A stretch of DNA of 64,000 bases, from contig NZ_CP108086.1 in assembly GCF_036186745.1 (NCBI RefSeq), positions 5,704,001 through 5,768,000 on the forward strand, in the 5' to 3' direction. The translations under genes were made by a program, and so were the position numbers. Within the stretch, counting starts at the first letter, position 1. Every line of letters begins with the position of its first letter. Below the pieces are notes generated by a model that did no database searches, was not told where the DNA came from, and saw only the letters and a list, made by a program, of their open reading frames with translations. This document shows, piece by piece, positions 1 through 7,781 of the stretch. The DNA is from Microbispora hainanensis. GTDB taxonomy: Bacteria > Actinomycetota > Actinomycetes > Streptosporangiales > Streptosporangiaceae.

Positions 1-1205
1 GTTACGGGCACCGGTGCTGGGGGAGGGGCGGCAGGTGCGGGCTTGGAGCGCACCGGTTCGTGTGCCACGGGGAGGCCGCAGATGGTCTCGCCCGGTCGGG
101 AGACACGCGGCTGATGCGCGGGCTGACGCCTGTTCCCGTCCTTTGCGGGCGTCGTCGGTCCGCCCATGGGAGAGACCGACGTCCAGCTCCGTTCCGTGGA
201 CGGTGGGGACGGTGGCGGCGGCAGGGGCGGTCTGCTTCCCCGTGCCGGCCTGCTGACCGGCACACTGACACGGCCCGTGCCCGGCAGGCGGATCGGGGCG
301 TCAGGCCCGGAGTGCACGGACCGCTGTTGCCGAGCGGGCCGGGTCACCGCGATGCGCTTGCGGCCGATGAGAGCCTGGACCCACTCGGCCGCGATCGGAC
401 GTGTGCCGCGCGGGCCCTGCGCACGGGTGAAGAGCTCCCCGACAGCGGTGACCACATGGTCCGGCAGGCCGGGGAGCAGCGCCGGCTCGTCACCGGGCCG
501 CACGGACGGGGTCCGCGAGAGCACCCGGCCGACCAGCAGCGCGAGCTTGTATCGGTCGGTGTCCATGTCCGGCCCGCTGGAGGGCTGGTAGGGATCATTC
601 CAGTCCGGCGTGTGCGCCTGCCGCAACACCGGTTCCGCCCCGTGCCGGCGCAGGCCGTCGCAGTCGAGCATGAAGACCTTGTACGGCTGGCCCGGGCGCC
701 ACAGGAGGTTCCGGAAGGAAAGGTCCCCGACGATCCACCCGTGGGTGTGCAGCAGGTCGATCAGCTTGGCGGCCAGCGTCGCGATCTCAAGGCGGCCGTG
801 GACGTCCGGCTGGTGCAGGTCCTGCCACGCCCAGTTCGGTTCGTACAGCAGATATTGCAGCTCGACGAGCTTGGGCTTACCGCCGATCGTGCCGTAGAAG
901 TCCCGGGGCACGTGCGGCATCAGGAAGCCGGTCACCTGGCCCCCGTGCACGACCCTCGCGACGGGCCAGGCGCACTGGTGCAGCAGCGCGCGCACCTCGG
1001 TGGCCGTCTGGCGATGACCGAACTCGACGAGCTCCGCAAGTGCCGCGCCGTTCACCTGGCCGGCCTGCGGCATGTACTCCTTGTAGACGAGGTTCTCCGG
1101 CCCGAGCACACGGGTGACCACCCCCTGGCCGCCCTTGTCGAGGGGGTCGGACTCCAGGGGCAGCGTCGCACGGTGCCGGTCGAGCGGATGGGGCGTGAAG
1201 GCCAT
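1..1205 (-). CDS. Degenerate protein kinase of a TerY-P-type triad (3' end beyond window)
   Basis: The frame is open from an ATG at 1205 to the window edge, so the C-terminus is missing. The ATG directly follows the TGA of the phosphatase gene, which implies translational coupling. The first ~270 residues read as a protein-kinase fold: a Gly-rich segment (GGQGVV), VYKEYM with the likely ATP-binding Lys, a catalytic-loop equivalent GDLSFRNLLW in place of HRDxxxxN, and MLDCDG in place of DFG. A Pro/Ser/Arg-rich linker follows. Kinases of this divergent type accompany VWA and PP2C proteins in TerY-P triads (family knowledge), where they are thought to set the phosphorylation state of partners. 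Substrate and activity are not visible here. The altered HRD loop could mean weak or atypical catalysis. Confidence 0.75.
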   Translation of the reverse strand, partial: MAFTPHPLDRHRATLPLESDPLDKGGQGVVTRVLGPENLVYKEYMPQAGQVNGAALAELVEFGHRQTATEVRALLHQCAWPVARVVHGGQVTGFLMPHVPRDFYGTIGGKPKLVELQYLLYEPNWAWQDLHQPDVHGRLEIATLAAKLIDLLHTHGWIVGDLSFRNLLWRPGQPYKVFMLDCDGLRRHGAEPVLRQAHTPDWNDPYQPSSGPDMDTDRYKLALLVGRVLSRTPSVRPGDEPALLPGLPDHVVTAVGELFTRAQGPRGTRPIAAEWVQALIGRKRIAVTRPARQQRSVHSGPDAPIRLPGTGRVSVPVSRPARGSRPPLPPPPSPPSTERSWTSVSPMGGPTTPAKDGNRRQPAHQPRVSRPGETICGLPVAHEPVRSKPAPAAPPPAPVPV

Positions 1206-2081
1206 TCAGACCCTCCAGATGCACACGGCGGTCCGGTCGTCGTCGTGCGTCTTCGCCCGGAAGCTCATCTGCCAGAAGAACTCGGGCAGGGACGGCGGCC
1301 GGCTCCACCAGCTCGCCAACCGGGAGCTCACCTGCGGCCCCCGCATCGGCTTGGCCAGGCCGTCGGTGCACAGCAGCAGCATGTCGCCTGGATACAGGTC
1401 GGCATAGCCGACTTCCACGTGCTCGATATCGCGAGGCAGCGCGTGGGTCGCCGAGGTCGAGACCCCCGCGTCGGCGTCGTCCTCGCCGAAGCACGGTGTC
1501 CAGACGCCCCTGTGCAGGTGCCACGCCATGCAGTCGCCGACCCGGACCAGCACGGCGCGGTGCACGGACGTCTCGGGCACCTCCCGGATCCTGGCGGCGA
1601 GGAACGTCGTGGACAACTCGTCCGGCGGCATCCCGCGCTCGTCCGCCCGGTCGCGGATGTCGCCGGCGATGCCGTCGACGAACTCCCGGGCGTCCGTCAT
1701 GTAGTCAGGGGCGATCGGCAGCGTGGAGAGATACGCCTGCGCGACCTCGCAGGCCGTGGCCGCTCCGACATGCGAGCCCTCCTTGCTGCCCAGCCCGTCC
1801 GCCACGCAGGCCAGCAGCGTGCCCTCGCCGTCGTGCCAGAGCCCCATCGCGTCCTGACGTACGGTGCCGTAGTAGCGGTGCGCGTCGCCTCGGATCGATG
1901 CGGCACGCACCTCCAGCCCGGGCAGCGCGGCGCCGTCGATTTCGGTGTCCGGCCGCCGTACCGCAGGCAGCGGACCCGGCTGTGAGATCACCCGCGGCTC
2001 GCGGCCGATGACGAGCGGCTGGGGAAACCCGGGCACCGTCTCCGCCGCCGCGGGCGCCTCGTGCTCCTGGACCTGTTCCAT
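1206..2081 (-). CDS. PP2C-family protein phosphatase
   Basis: This 291-aa cytosolic protein has the PP2C metal-binding pattern: RQDAMG near residue 75, VADGLGSKEGSHVG near 95-108, a GDCMAW strand, LLLCTDGLAKPM near 235, and a C-terminal HDDDRTAVCIW carrying the late metal-ligand aspartates. It would remove phosphate from Ser/Thr of partner proteins using two Mn/Mg ions. The first ~55 residues are an Ala/Pro-rich lead-in. The ATG start has a GAGGAA Shine-Dalgarno about 6 nt upstream. It sits 31 nt after the VWA gene and abuts the kinase gene (TGAATG). Kinase and phosphatase in one operon suggest they act on the same target, probably the VWA or coiled-coil protein (inference). Confidence 0.88.
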   Translation of the reverse strand: MEQVQEHEAPAAAETVPGFPQPLVIGREPRVISQPGPLPAVRRPDTEIDGAALPGLEVRAASIRGDAHRYYGTVRQDAMGLWHDGEGTLLACVADGLGSKEGSHVGAATACEVAQAYLSTLPIAPDYMTDAREFVDGIAGDIRDRADERGMPPDELSTTFLAARIREVPETSVHRAVLVRVGDCMAWHLHRGVWTPCFGEDDADAGVSTSATHALPRDIEHVEVGYADLYPGDMLLLCTDGLAKPMRGPQVSSRLASWWSRPPSLPEFFWQMSFRAKTHDDDRTAVCIWRV

Positions 2082-2112
2082 GTGCGGTTCCTCTTCCGGG
2101 TACGGTTCGCGA

Positions 2113-2784
2113 TCAGAGCGGGTCGGGGGCGAGGACCGTGTAGCCCGGCACCTGGTCGGGGATGATGAGCTGGGCCGTGCCCGAGGGATTGGACGACGAC
2201 GCGACGGCCGACTGGACGACGGAGTTGAGCAGCTGCCGCGCGAACTCGCGGAGAGCCTGTGTCGGCGACATGTCGCCGTTGGCGATGAACGCCCGGAACG
2301 TGGCCACCTGCTGCAGAGTCGCCGGGTCCACGTCGCCGAAGCCGAACGCCAGGATGGTCGGATGAGCCCGGAAATCGCGGCTGACCAGCTCCTTGTGCTC
2401 GACGTGCCACTCGTCCGTCGGGAGGCCGTCGGTGAGGAAGAACACCGTGGGCCGGTACGGCGCGTGCCCGGCCTGCTTCAGCCCCGCGACGTCCTGCTCG
2501 ATCGTGCGCTTGAGCAGGGAGAACGCGGCGCCATAACTCGTCGTGCCGCGCGGGGACAGCTGCGGAATGGAGTGCACGTCGTTGAGGTCGGCCAGCGGGA
2601 GCAGCACCTCGGCGGTGCTGCTGAACCCGATGATGCCGAGCCTGGCCCGGTCCGCCACGACCGGGTTGCTCGCGATCTCCTGGTAGATCAGGGGGAGCTC
2701 CTGGTTGATGGCATCGAGGGGCGGTCCCTGCATGGAGTACGACTCGTCGCAGACCAGATAGAAGGGGAGTACCTGTTCGCTCAT
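2113..2784 (-). CDS. TerY-like von Willebrand factor A domain protein
   Basis: The 223-aa protein is almost entirely one VWA domain. The metal-ion-dependent adhesion site is complete: DESYS (DxSxS) near residue 13, the RGTTSYG threonine near 83, and FLTDGLPTD near 118. This is the TerY subtype of tellurite/stress-resistance loci, which binds partners through a divalent metal. The ATG at 2784 has an AGGA box and follows the previous stop by 10 nt. An open frame upstream of this ATG overlaps the preceding gene and was discarded. VWA + PP2C + kinase in direct succession is the TerY-P triad (known). No signal peptide is visible, so it is cytosolic. Confidence 0.9.
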   Translation of the reverse strand: MSEQVLPFYLVCDESYSMQGPPLDAINQELPLIYQEIASNPVVADRARLGIIGFSSTAEVLLPLADLNDVHSIPQLSPRGTTSYGAAFSLLKRTIEQDVAGLKQAGHAPYRPTVFFLTDGLPTDEWHVEHKELVSRDFRAHPTILAFGFGDVDPATLQQVATFRAFIANGDMSPTQALREFARQLLNSVVQSAVASSSNPSGTAQLIIPDQVPGYTVLAPDPL

Positions 2785-2794
2785 CAGGTGGTCC

Positions 2795-3334
2795 TCAGCT
2801 CTCGGTGATGGGGGAGCAGCCGCCGGAGACGAAGTAGATCTCCATGGAGATCGACCCGCTCGGGGCGGCGAGGTCATGGAAGTTGCGGGTGGCCGCGGTC
2901 TGGAAGATGTTGGGGAACGCCTTGCTCGCGGCCGCGTTGACTCGCGTGGCCAGATGGACGCCTTCCCCCGCTCCTCCGCTGGCACCGAAGGTCAGCACCA
3001 TCCCGGCGTGCCGTCCGGCCAGGCGCTTCCTGTGCTTGAGCAGCTCACGCCGCACCGTGCCGAGCAGCTCCTTGTCCGAGGCGCCGGAGTTCACGCGGAA
3101 GGAGATCTTGGTGGGCTTGGCGGCCACCCCGGCGGCGCGGGTGACGCAGGGCGATGGGGACGGGCTCGGCGAGGGCGAGGCGGTTCCCTTACCCGCAAGG
3201 GGCTTGGCCGGGATGGGAGGGGGCGCCTGCGCGCCCAGCATGATGATCGTGAGCCCCAGCAGCAGGTCGGCGAACAGCCAGCCTGCGAGGAGCAGCGACG
3301 GCGCCGAACCGCGACGGCTGATCACGAGTGCCAT
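2795..3334 (-). CDS. Small single-TM protein with MotB/ZorB-like membrane segment
   Basis: 179 aa. After ~12 residues there is one hydrophobic helix, LLLAGWLFADLLLGLTIIML, with an Asp inside it. A Pro/Ser-rich tether follows (SPSPSPSPSP), then a ~110-residue extracytoplasmic domain starting at about residue 75 (TKISFRVNSG), with short strands and an RRELLKHRKRLAGRHAG helix. An acidic residue in the only TM helix plus an external domain is the layout of MotB, ExbD and ZorB stator proteins. The external domain could be a divergent OmpA-like fold, but I see no clear peptidoglycan-binding motif. It overlaps the upstream coiled-coil gene by 13 nt, so the two are probably made together. Being half of a proton-channel-like complex is an inference from layout only. 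Confidence 0.6.
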   Translation of the reverse strand: MALVISRRGSAPSLLLAGWLFADLLLGLTIIMLGAQAPPPIPAKPLAGKGTASPSPSPSPSPCVTRAAGVAAKPTKISFRVNSGASDKELLGTVRRELLKHRKRLAGRHAGMVLTFGASGGAGEGVHLATRVNAAASKAFPNIFQTAATRNFHDLAAPSGSISMEIYFVSGGCSPITES

Positions 3335-5115
3335 CCCTCGGACCGCTCGCCGCTGTTCCCCGTGGTGCCCGGGGCGGCGCCCGTGTCGAGGGGTGCCTGG
3401 CCATGCGGATCATCCGCAGGTCCGGCCGGGACCTGCGTGCGGTCCGGGCCGGGCGGGGTGCCGGCGCCGGAGGATCGCGCGGCACCGCTGACGAGGCCGG
3501 CGGTGACGGCCGCGGCGGCCTGCCGTACCGCCTCGTCCAGCCGGGCGATGGCGGCCTGCAATGCGGTGATCTCGGGGCTGGTGACCTCACGGACGGCCGC
3601 CGGAACCTCCTGGAGAGACCTGGCAAGGTCCGCGGGCAGCCGGTCCAGGGCGTCCCGCGTCTCCTCCAGCAGCCGTACGGTGCGGCCGGCGGTGTCCGAG
3701 ACCATCTCGATCCTCGCGGCATGCGCGCTCGCGGTCCCGGCCCAGTCGTCGAGGGCCTCCCTGATGTCGGCTCCGGCGCCGCCGAGCACGGCGGAGAGGG
3801 TGCCGCTGCCGCTGGTGAGCGCATGGCTGATCCGGTCGCCGCTTTCGGTGGCGGCGGTCTCCACCCGGCCGACGGCGGAACCGATCCCGGCCGTCGCGCT
3901 CACCAGCTCGCCGACCCGCGCGTCCAGGCTCGCCGCCGTGTCGCGTACGGCCTGCCCGGTCGAGCTCGCGAGGTCGCGGACGACCTGGCCGGTCGAGTCC
4001 GCCAGGTCCCGCACGGCCTGGCCGGTCGAATCTCCCAGATCCCGCACCACCAGGCCTGTCGAGGCCGCGAGATCCTTCACGACCTGCCCCGCGGATGTCG
4101 TCAGATCCCGGACGACCTGTCCTGTGGACGACGTCATGTCGCGTACGGCCTGCTCGGTCAGCGTCGCCAACTCGTCGACGGACTTCCGTACGCCGCTGGT
4201 CGAGTCGAGGATGACGGTGCTGAGCCGGTCGCCGACACGGTCCACCGCCTTGTCCGTCTTCTCGCCGACGGAGTCGATGGCGTAGGCGGTGCGCTCGACC
4301 GAGTGCAGCAATGTCTCCGCGGCGGAGGAGACCGCGGCCATGTGCTTGTCGAGGGTCGCGATCGAGTCCCGCACCTCGGCGACGCCCGCCGTCAGCGCGT
4401 CCGTGGCCTGGCCGGTGGCCTCCAGCGCCTTCTCGAGTTCCTCCACCACCTGCGTGTGAACCTTGCCCATGGTCCTGCCGACCTTGTTCAGCTCGCTCGC
4501 GCTCTTGGTCAGCTCGGCCTGGAACCGGGCCGGCGAGGCCAGCTTCACCTGACCGAGGTGCAAGGTCGCCTTGGTCAGTGCGGCCAGCAGGCGTGAGCGA
4601 AGGGCGGCCGCCTCTTCCTCGGCCCTCTGCTCGATCGAGCGGCGCAGGAGCCTCTCCCACAGAGTGATGACGATGAGCGCGCCGATCACCCCCAGGGTCA
4701 TGAAGGCGATGCTGTCGAACCGCAGCCAGCCCGGCAGCCTTCCGTCGAAGCCCTGCTGCCACATCTCCAGGAACGGCCGGCGAGCCGCCTCGACGCCTGC
4801 GGCCGCCAGGGTCTCGCCGTACGCCGTCGTGGCCATCTTGAGCCCGAACCAGGTGGTGACGATGGGGAGGAAGACGAGCACAGGCTGCACCACATCGATG
4901 ATCTTGTGTGCCTTGTGCCCAATACTTGAGTCGGCCGGGATCGAACGGACCGACTCTCCGGGTGGGAAGGCGGCGAACAGGTCCACCTCGCACCATCGCT
5001 CGGCCTCATCGGGCGTCAGGACGGCCCACGCCAGCTCGCGAAGCTGTTCCGCCCGGGGCTTCAAGCCCGGATGCTTGGCGAGCACGCGGAGTTCAGCGGC
5101 AAGATCCTGGTCCAT
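3322..5115 (-). CDS. Two-TM membrane protein with long coiled-coil tail
   Basis: About 597 aa from the ATG at 5115; a GTG codon directly upstream is an equally good start, with GAGAGGA 12 nt before it. A cytosolic ~70-residue head precedes TM1 (about 72-94) and TM2 (about 134-153). A ~430-residue Ala/Ser/Thr-rich helical tail then returns to the cytosol. The tail contains tandem 11-residue units of the type STGQVVRDLAD (about residues 318-395) and resembles MCP-like or apolipoprotein-like coiled coils. The C-terminus is a disordered Pro/Gly-rich segment. It is the first gene of the five-gene operon. ZorA also has a long cytosolic helical tail but more TM helices, so homology is unproven. A role as membrane sensor or scaffold passing a signal to the VWA/phosphatase/kinase set is an inference. 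Confidence 0.72.
   Translation of the reverse strand: MDQDLAAELRVLAKHPGLKPRAEQLRELAWAVLTPDEAERWCEVDLFAAFPPGESVRSIPADSSIGHKAHKIIDVVQPVLVFLPIVTTWFGLKMATTAYGETLAAAGVEAARRPFLEMWQQGFDGRLPGWLRFDSIAFMTLGVIGALIVITLWERLLRRSIEQRAEEEAAALRSRLLAALTKATLHLGQVKLASPARFQAELTKSASELNKVGRTMGKVHTQVVEELEKALEATGQATDALTAGVAEVRDSIATLDKHMAAVSSAAETLLHSVERTAYAIDSVGEKTDKAVDRVGDRLSTVILDSTSGVRKSVDELATLTEQAVRDMTSSTGQVVRDLTTSAGQVVKDLAASTGLVVRDLGDSTGQAVRDLADSTGQVVRDLASSTGQAVRDTAASLDARVGELVSATAGIGSAVGRVETAATESGDRISHALTSGSGTLSAVLGGAGADIREALDDWAGTASAHAARIEMVSDTAGRTVRLLEETRDALDRLPADLARSLQEVPAAVREVTSPEITALQAAIARLDEAVRQAAAAVTAGLVSGAARSSGAGTPPGPDRTQVPAGPADDPHGQAPLDTGAAPGTTGNSGERSEGWHS
3932..4162 (-). repeat. 33-bp tandem repeats encoding 11-residue coiled-coil units
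   Basis: About six to seven imperfect 33-bp units encode successive segments such as STGQVVRDLTT, SAGQVVKDLAA, STGLVVRDLGD and STGQAVRDLAD. Eleven-residue periodicity is the signature of hendecad (straight or right-handed) coiled coils. The units vary mostly at third positions, so the array is maintained at protein level. Boundaries are approximate. Confidence 0.7.
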
Positions 5116-5220
5116 CACGGAAGACCGATGTCCTCTCGTTAGATTCGGGTCAGCGTCAAAGGGGATTCCGGATGGACCGGTCCAGACGCGAGAAATCGGC
5201 GTGATCTTCCCGATTGCGTG

Positions 5221-5242
5221 GTGCAAGTGTCAACTATTGCAC
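5221..5242. promoter_or_regulatory. Inverted repeat over the putative -35 of the five-gene operon
   Basis: GTGCAA and TTGCAC form perfect 6-bp arms around a 10-nt spacer. On the minus strand the spacer region contains a consensus TTGACA (5233-5228). An 18-nt gap leads to GAAGAT as a weak -10, about 90 nt before the chosen start at 5115. The arrangement suits a dimeric regulator covering the promoter. No regulator gene is adjacent. Confidence 0.4.
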
Positions 5243-5296
5243 CGGCAAATGGTTAGAAATGCCTATGCGGGTGGGGGTGACGTTGGATCCCGGCCG

Positions 5297-5896
5297 TCAG
5301 TTCCGGGTGAGGGTCCAGGCACCGTCGGCGTGGACCGTGACAAGCCGGGTGCCGACGGGCAGGAGGGCCTTGCCCTTGTAGCGGCCGATCTCGTTGAAGA
5401 GCAGGTCGCCGTAATAGCCGATGCGGGGGTAGGCGTGCACGATGAAGTTGGACTCACCGCCGTGCGCGGCGCGTACGGTGTGCAGCCCGCGGGTGGGGGA
5501 GAGCTTGAGCACCTGGTCGCCGGTGCCCCGGATCGTCGCCGAGCACCAGCAGCGCGCCTTGGTCAGGGGCAGGAACGTCGCCGTCCAGGCTCCGTCGGCC
5601 TTGATCTCCAGCCCGATCGTGCCCCTGGTGCCGTAGTCGTTGTAGAGCACGGTGCCCTTGTAGGGCCCGATCTCGTTGACCAGGTACTCCCCGGCCTTTC
5701 CGTGCGGGTCGACCGTGTGGACGATGAAGTTGGAATCGCCGTCGTGGGTGAAACGGATGAGGCCGGGCTTCTTCGTGGCGTGGATGCGGATGACGTCGTC
5801 ACCATCGCCCCGGTAGGTCGTGTCGGCGTGGGCGGTGGCCGGCGTCGTGAGGGCGGCGGTGGTCAGGGCCAGTACGGCGAGCATGCGGCGGAACAT
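5297..5896 (-). CDS. Secreted protein with an internal duplication
   Basis: 199 aa. The N-terminus is a Sec signal peptide (MFRRMLAVLALTTAAL, cleavage likely after ATAHA). The mature protein is two copies of a ~75-residue beta-rich unit. Each copy runs from a GD-x-VI/LKL strand through SNFIVH, a GEYLVNEIGPYKG-like turn and a DGAWT strand; the copies are at roughly residues 28-107 and 118-197. Two Cys (CWC) lie between them. Repeats of this kind are common in exported actinobacterial proteins of unknown role and may bind ligands at the cell surface. It lies 11 nt downstream of the ADP-ribosylglycohydrolase gene and is probably the last gene of that operon. I do not recognise a specific family. 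Confidence 0.75.
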   Translation of the reverse strand: MFRRMLAVLALTTAALTTPATAHADTTYRGDGDDVIRIHATKKPGLIRFTHDGDSNFIVHTVDPHGKAGEYLVNEIGPYKGTVLYNDYGTRGTIGLEIKADGAWTATFLPLTKARCWCSATIRGTGDQVLKLSPTRGLHTVRAAHGGESNFIVHAYPRIGYYGDLLFNEIGRYKGKALLPVGTRLVTVHADGAWTLTRN

Positions 5897-5907
5897 GGGC
5901 GTTCTCC

Positions 5908-6939
5908 TCAGCGGGGATAGCGGTCGGTCCAATAACTGTGTGAGGTGGGTTCCGTCAGGAGGTCGTAGGTGATCTTCACGAGGGTCCGGCGGCCTTCCAC
6001 CGCGTCGACCCATTCGGCGGGCAGGAACCTGAACCCGTGCCGTGCGCCGAGGATGCTGCCGCAGATGGCGCCGGTGGAGTCGGAGTCGCCGGAGTGGTTG
6101 ACCGCCAGAAGGAGGGCCTTTCCCGGGTCCGGCTCGGCGAGCGCGCAGTAGACGGCGATCGCGAGAGCCTCCGCCGCGACCCACCCCGCCCCGAGGGATT
6201 CGACCGCTTCGGCTGTCGGCTCGGGCCCGGCGGCCAGGTGGACGGCGGCGCGCAGCGCGCTGACGGTCTCCTCGTGCGCGGGACAGGTGGTGAGCCGGCC
6301 GAGCGCCCGTCGTACGGCCTGCTCCAGCGGGTCGCCGTGAACGAGGTCGTGGATGATCGCGGCGAACGCTCCGGCGGACAGCGAGGCCGTGGGATGCCCG
6401 TGGGTGAGGTAGGAGCAGCGGGCCGCCGTCTCGAACGGGTCGAACACCGACAGTCCGAAGGGCGCGGAACGCATCACGGACCCGCAGCCCTTGGAGAGCG
6501 GGTTGATCTCGCCGATGGCGCCGGGGGCGGGGACGTTCACGTGCCGCCCGGCGGCGTACAGCCCGGACAGGCAGGCCATGCCCGGCGCCCGCACCGCGTA
6601 CAGCCACCTCTCTCGCCTGAGCCACCCGTTGCGCAGGGCGTCGTCCGCGGCCGGCGGCTCGGGGAACTGCTGCGTGTCGAGCCAGCGGAGGTAGGAGTTC
6701 CGGACGGCCTCGACGGGGTCGATGCGGTGAAGCCGTGCGCGGATCAGCCCTTCCGCCGTGAACAGGGTCATCTGCGTGTCGTCGGTGACCTCGGTCGAGA
6801 CCATGTCGCGCAGTCCGTCCGGTCCATGAGTGGCGCGGATCTGTGCCAGGGACATGAACTCGACGGGGCTGCCCAGAGCGTCTCCGACGGCGCCGCCGAG
6901 CATGCAGCCCATGACGCTGGAGTAGTAGCCCACGCTCAC
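5908..6939 (-). CDS. ADP-ribosylglycohydrolase (DraG/ARH family)
   Basis: 343 aa from a GTG. The DraG-family metal sites are present: GAVGDALGSPVEF near residue 16, TDDTQMTLF near 53 (two acidic ligands of the di-Mg/Mn centre), and NHSGDSDSTGAICG near 288. The enzyme hydrolyses ADP-ribose from modified arginine or related acceptors. The GTG overlaps the stop of the DUF4352 gene by 4 nt (GTGA), so the two are coupled. No partner ADP-ribosyltransferase is seen, so it may counter a toxin or a host modification encoded elsewhere. All motifs look intact. Confidence 0.92.
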   Translation of the reverse strand: MSVGYYSSVMGCMLGGAVGDALGSPVEFMSLAQIRATHGPDGLRDMVSTEVTDDTQMTLFTAEGLIRARLHRIDPVEAVRNSYLRWLDTQQFPEPPAADDALRNGWLRRERWLYAVRAPGMACLSGLYAAGRHVNVPAPGAIGEINPLSKGCGSVMRSAPFGLSVFDPFETAARCSYLTHGHPTASLSAGAFAAIIHDLVHGDPLEQAVRRALGRLTTCPAHEETVSALRAAVHLAAGPEPTAEAVESLGAGWVAAEALAIAVYCALAEPDPGKALLLAVNHSGDSDSTGAICGSILGARHGFRFLPAEWVDAVEGRRTLVKITYDLLTEPTSHSYWTDRYPR

Positions 6940-7574
6940 CGTGCCAGGGAGACGGTCACACCATCGGAGAACAGCGAGTCGTGCAGCTCGACCGCCTTGA
7001 GCCTGACGTCTTTCGGCACGTCGAACAGCAGGATGCCGTTGACCGAGTTCCCCGGGTTGATGTTGTTGAGGAACGCATTGGAGTCCTTGAGCCCGAGCGC
7101 GGCGGCTCCGGAGTCGGCGTCGAACGTGCGGCCCTTGGCGTCGATGAGCTTCTGCGCCGAGTCGCTGAACATCTGCGCCTCGTCGCCGATGTTCTTCACG
7201 GTCAGGTGGATCAGGACGTACTGCCCCTGGGCCTTGGAGACCGTGAAGCCCTCACCGACCTGGGACAGTCCCTTCTCGACCTTGGTGACCTTGAACGCGA
7301 ACTTGCCGTCCTTGACCACGTCGCCCAGCCCGGGGACCTGCGGCTTCTTCGCCTTGTGGGTCTGGGTGGCGTGCTCGGGTGTGTCGGTCAGGCTCGCCTG
7401 GGTGTCGCTCTGCCCACCGCCCTTGAGGATCGTTCCAAGGACGATCAGGCCCGCGAGCACGGCGGCGCCGATCAGGAGCGCTTTCAGGCAGCCGCCGCCC
7501 TTCTTCTGCACGACGACGGTCTGGGGGTAGGGCGGCGGGTAGCCGTGCGGCGGCTGCTGCGGGTTCGAGTGCAT
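6936..7574 (-). CDS. Membrane-anchored DUF4352-like protein
   Basis: 212 aa. A Pro/Gln/Tyr-rich cytosolic N-terminus (PHGYPPPYPQ) leads to one TM helix (LKALLIGAAVLAGLIVLGTI, about 30-49). A short linker and an external ~130-residue immunoglobulin-like domain follow. The strand pattern FAFKVTKVEKG, then YVLIHLTVKNIGDEAQ, then SVNGILLFDVP, is typical of DUF4352/telokin-like domains, whose function is generally unknown and often linked to the cell envelope. The ATG at 7574 has GAAGAAGG upstream. It heads an operon with the ADP-ribosylglycohydrolase and is divergent from the kinase gene at 7782. Confidence 0.82.
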   Translation of the reverse strand: MHSNPQQPPHGYPPPYPQTVVVQKKGGGCLKALLIGAAVLAGLIVLGTILKGGGQSDTQASLTDTPEHATQTHKAKKPQVPGLGDVVKDGKFAFKVTKVEKGLSQVGEGFTVSKAQGQYVLIHLTVKNIGDEAQMFSDSAQKLIDAKGRTFDADSGAAALGLKDSNAFLNNINPGNSVNGILLFDVPKDVRLKAVELHDSLFSDGVTVSLAR

Positions 7575-7637
7575 GGGGACGCCTTCTTCGTCGTTGCCGG
7601 CCGGGAGTCCGCGGCGGGGGTGTGAACGGGGACGGCT

Positions 7638-7718
7638 GCAAGTAAAGCATGCTGTGAATCGCGCACACAACTTATTTACGGGTTGCATTCACACATGGCT
7701 CTGTGTCATGTTACTTGC
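7638..7718. promoter_or_regulatory. Nested inverted repeats in a divergent promoter region
   Basis: The 207-nt gap between the divergent DUF4352 and kinase genes is distinctly AT-richer than its surroundings. GCAAGTAA (7638-7645) pairs with TTACTTGC (7711-7718). Inside it, TGTGAAT (7653-7659) pairs with ATTCACA (7687-7693). Two nested palindromes on one axis suggest a shared operator bound by one or two dimers that controls both directions. Confidence 0.5.
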
Positions 7719-7781
7719 GGCGCGCAAAGCGGTGAATCCGCCCGAACCGGTCGCGCCTTGTGACATCAGCACGGAGGGTGC

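Noticed and set aside
60..1985. 641-codon plus-strand frame at the left edge
   Set aside because: It is antisense to the PP2C and kinase genes, which have recognisable motifs.
1..5115. Classing the left operon as Zorya
   Set aside because: No ZorC, ZorD or ZorE is present and the coiled-coil protein shows only two TM helices; only the layout of the two membrane proteins is reminiscent.
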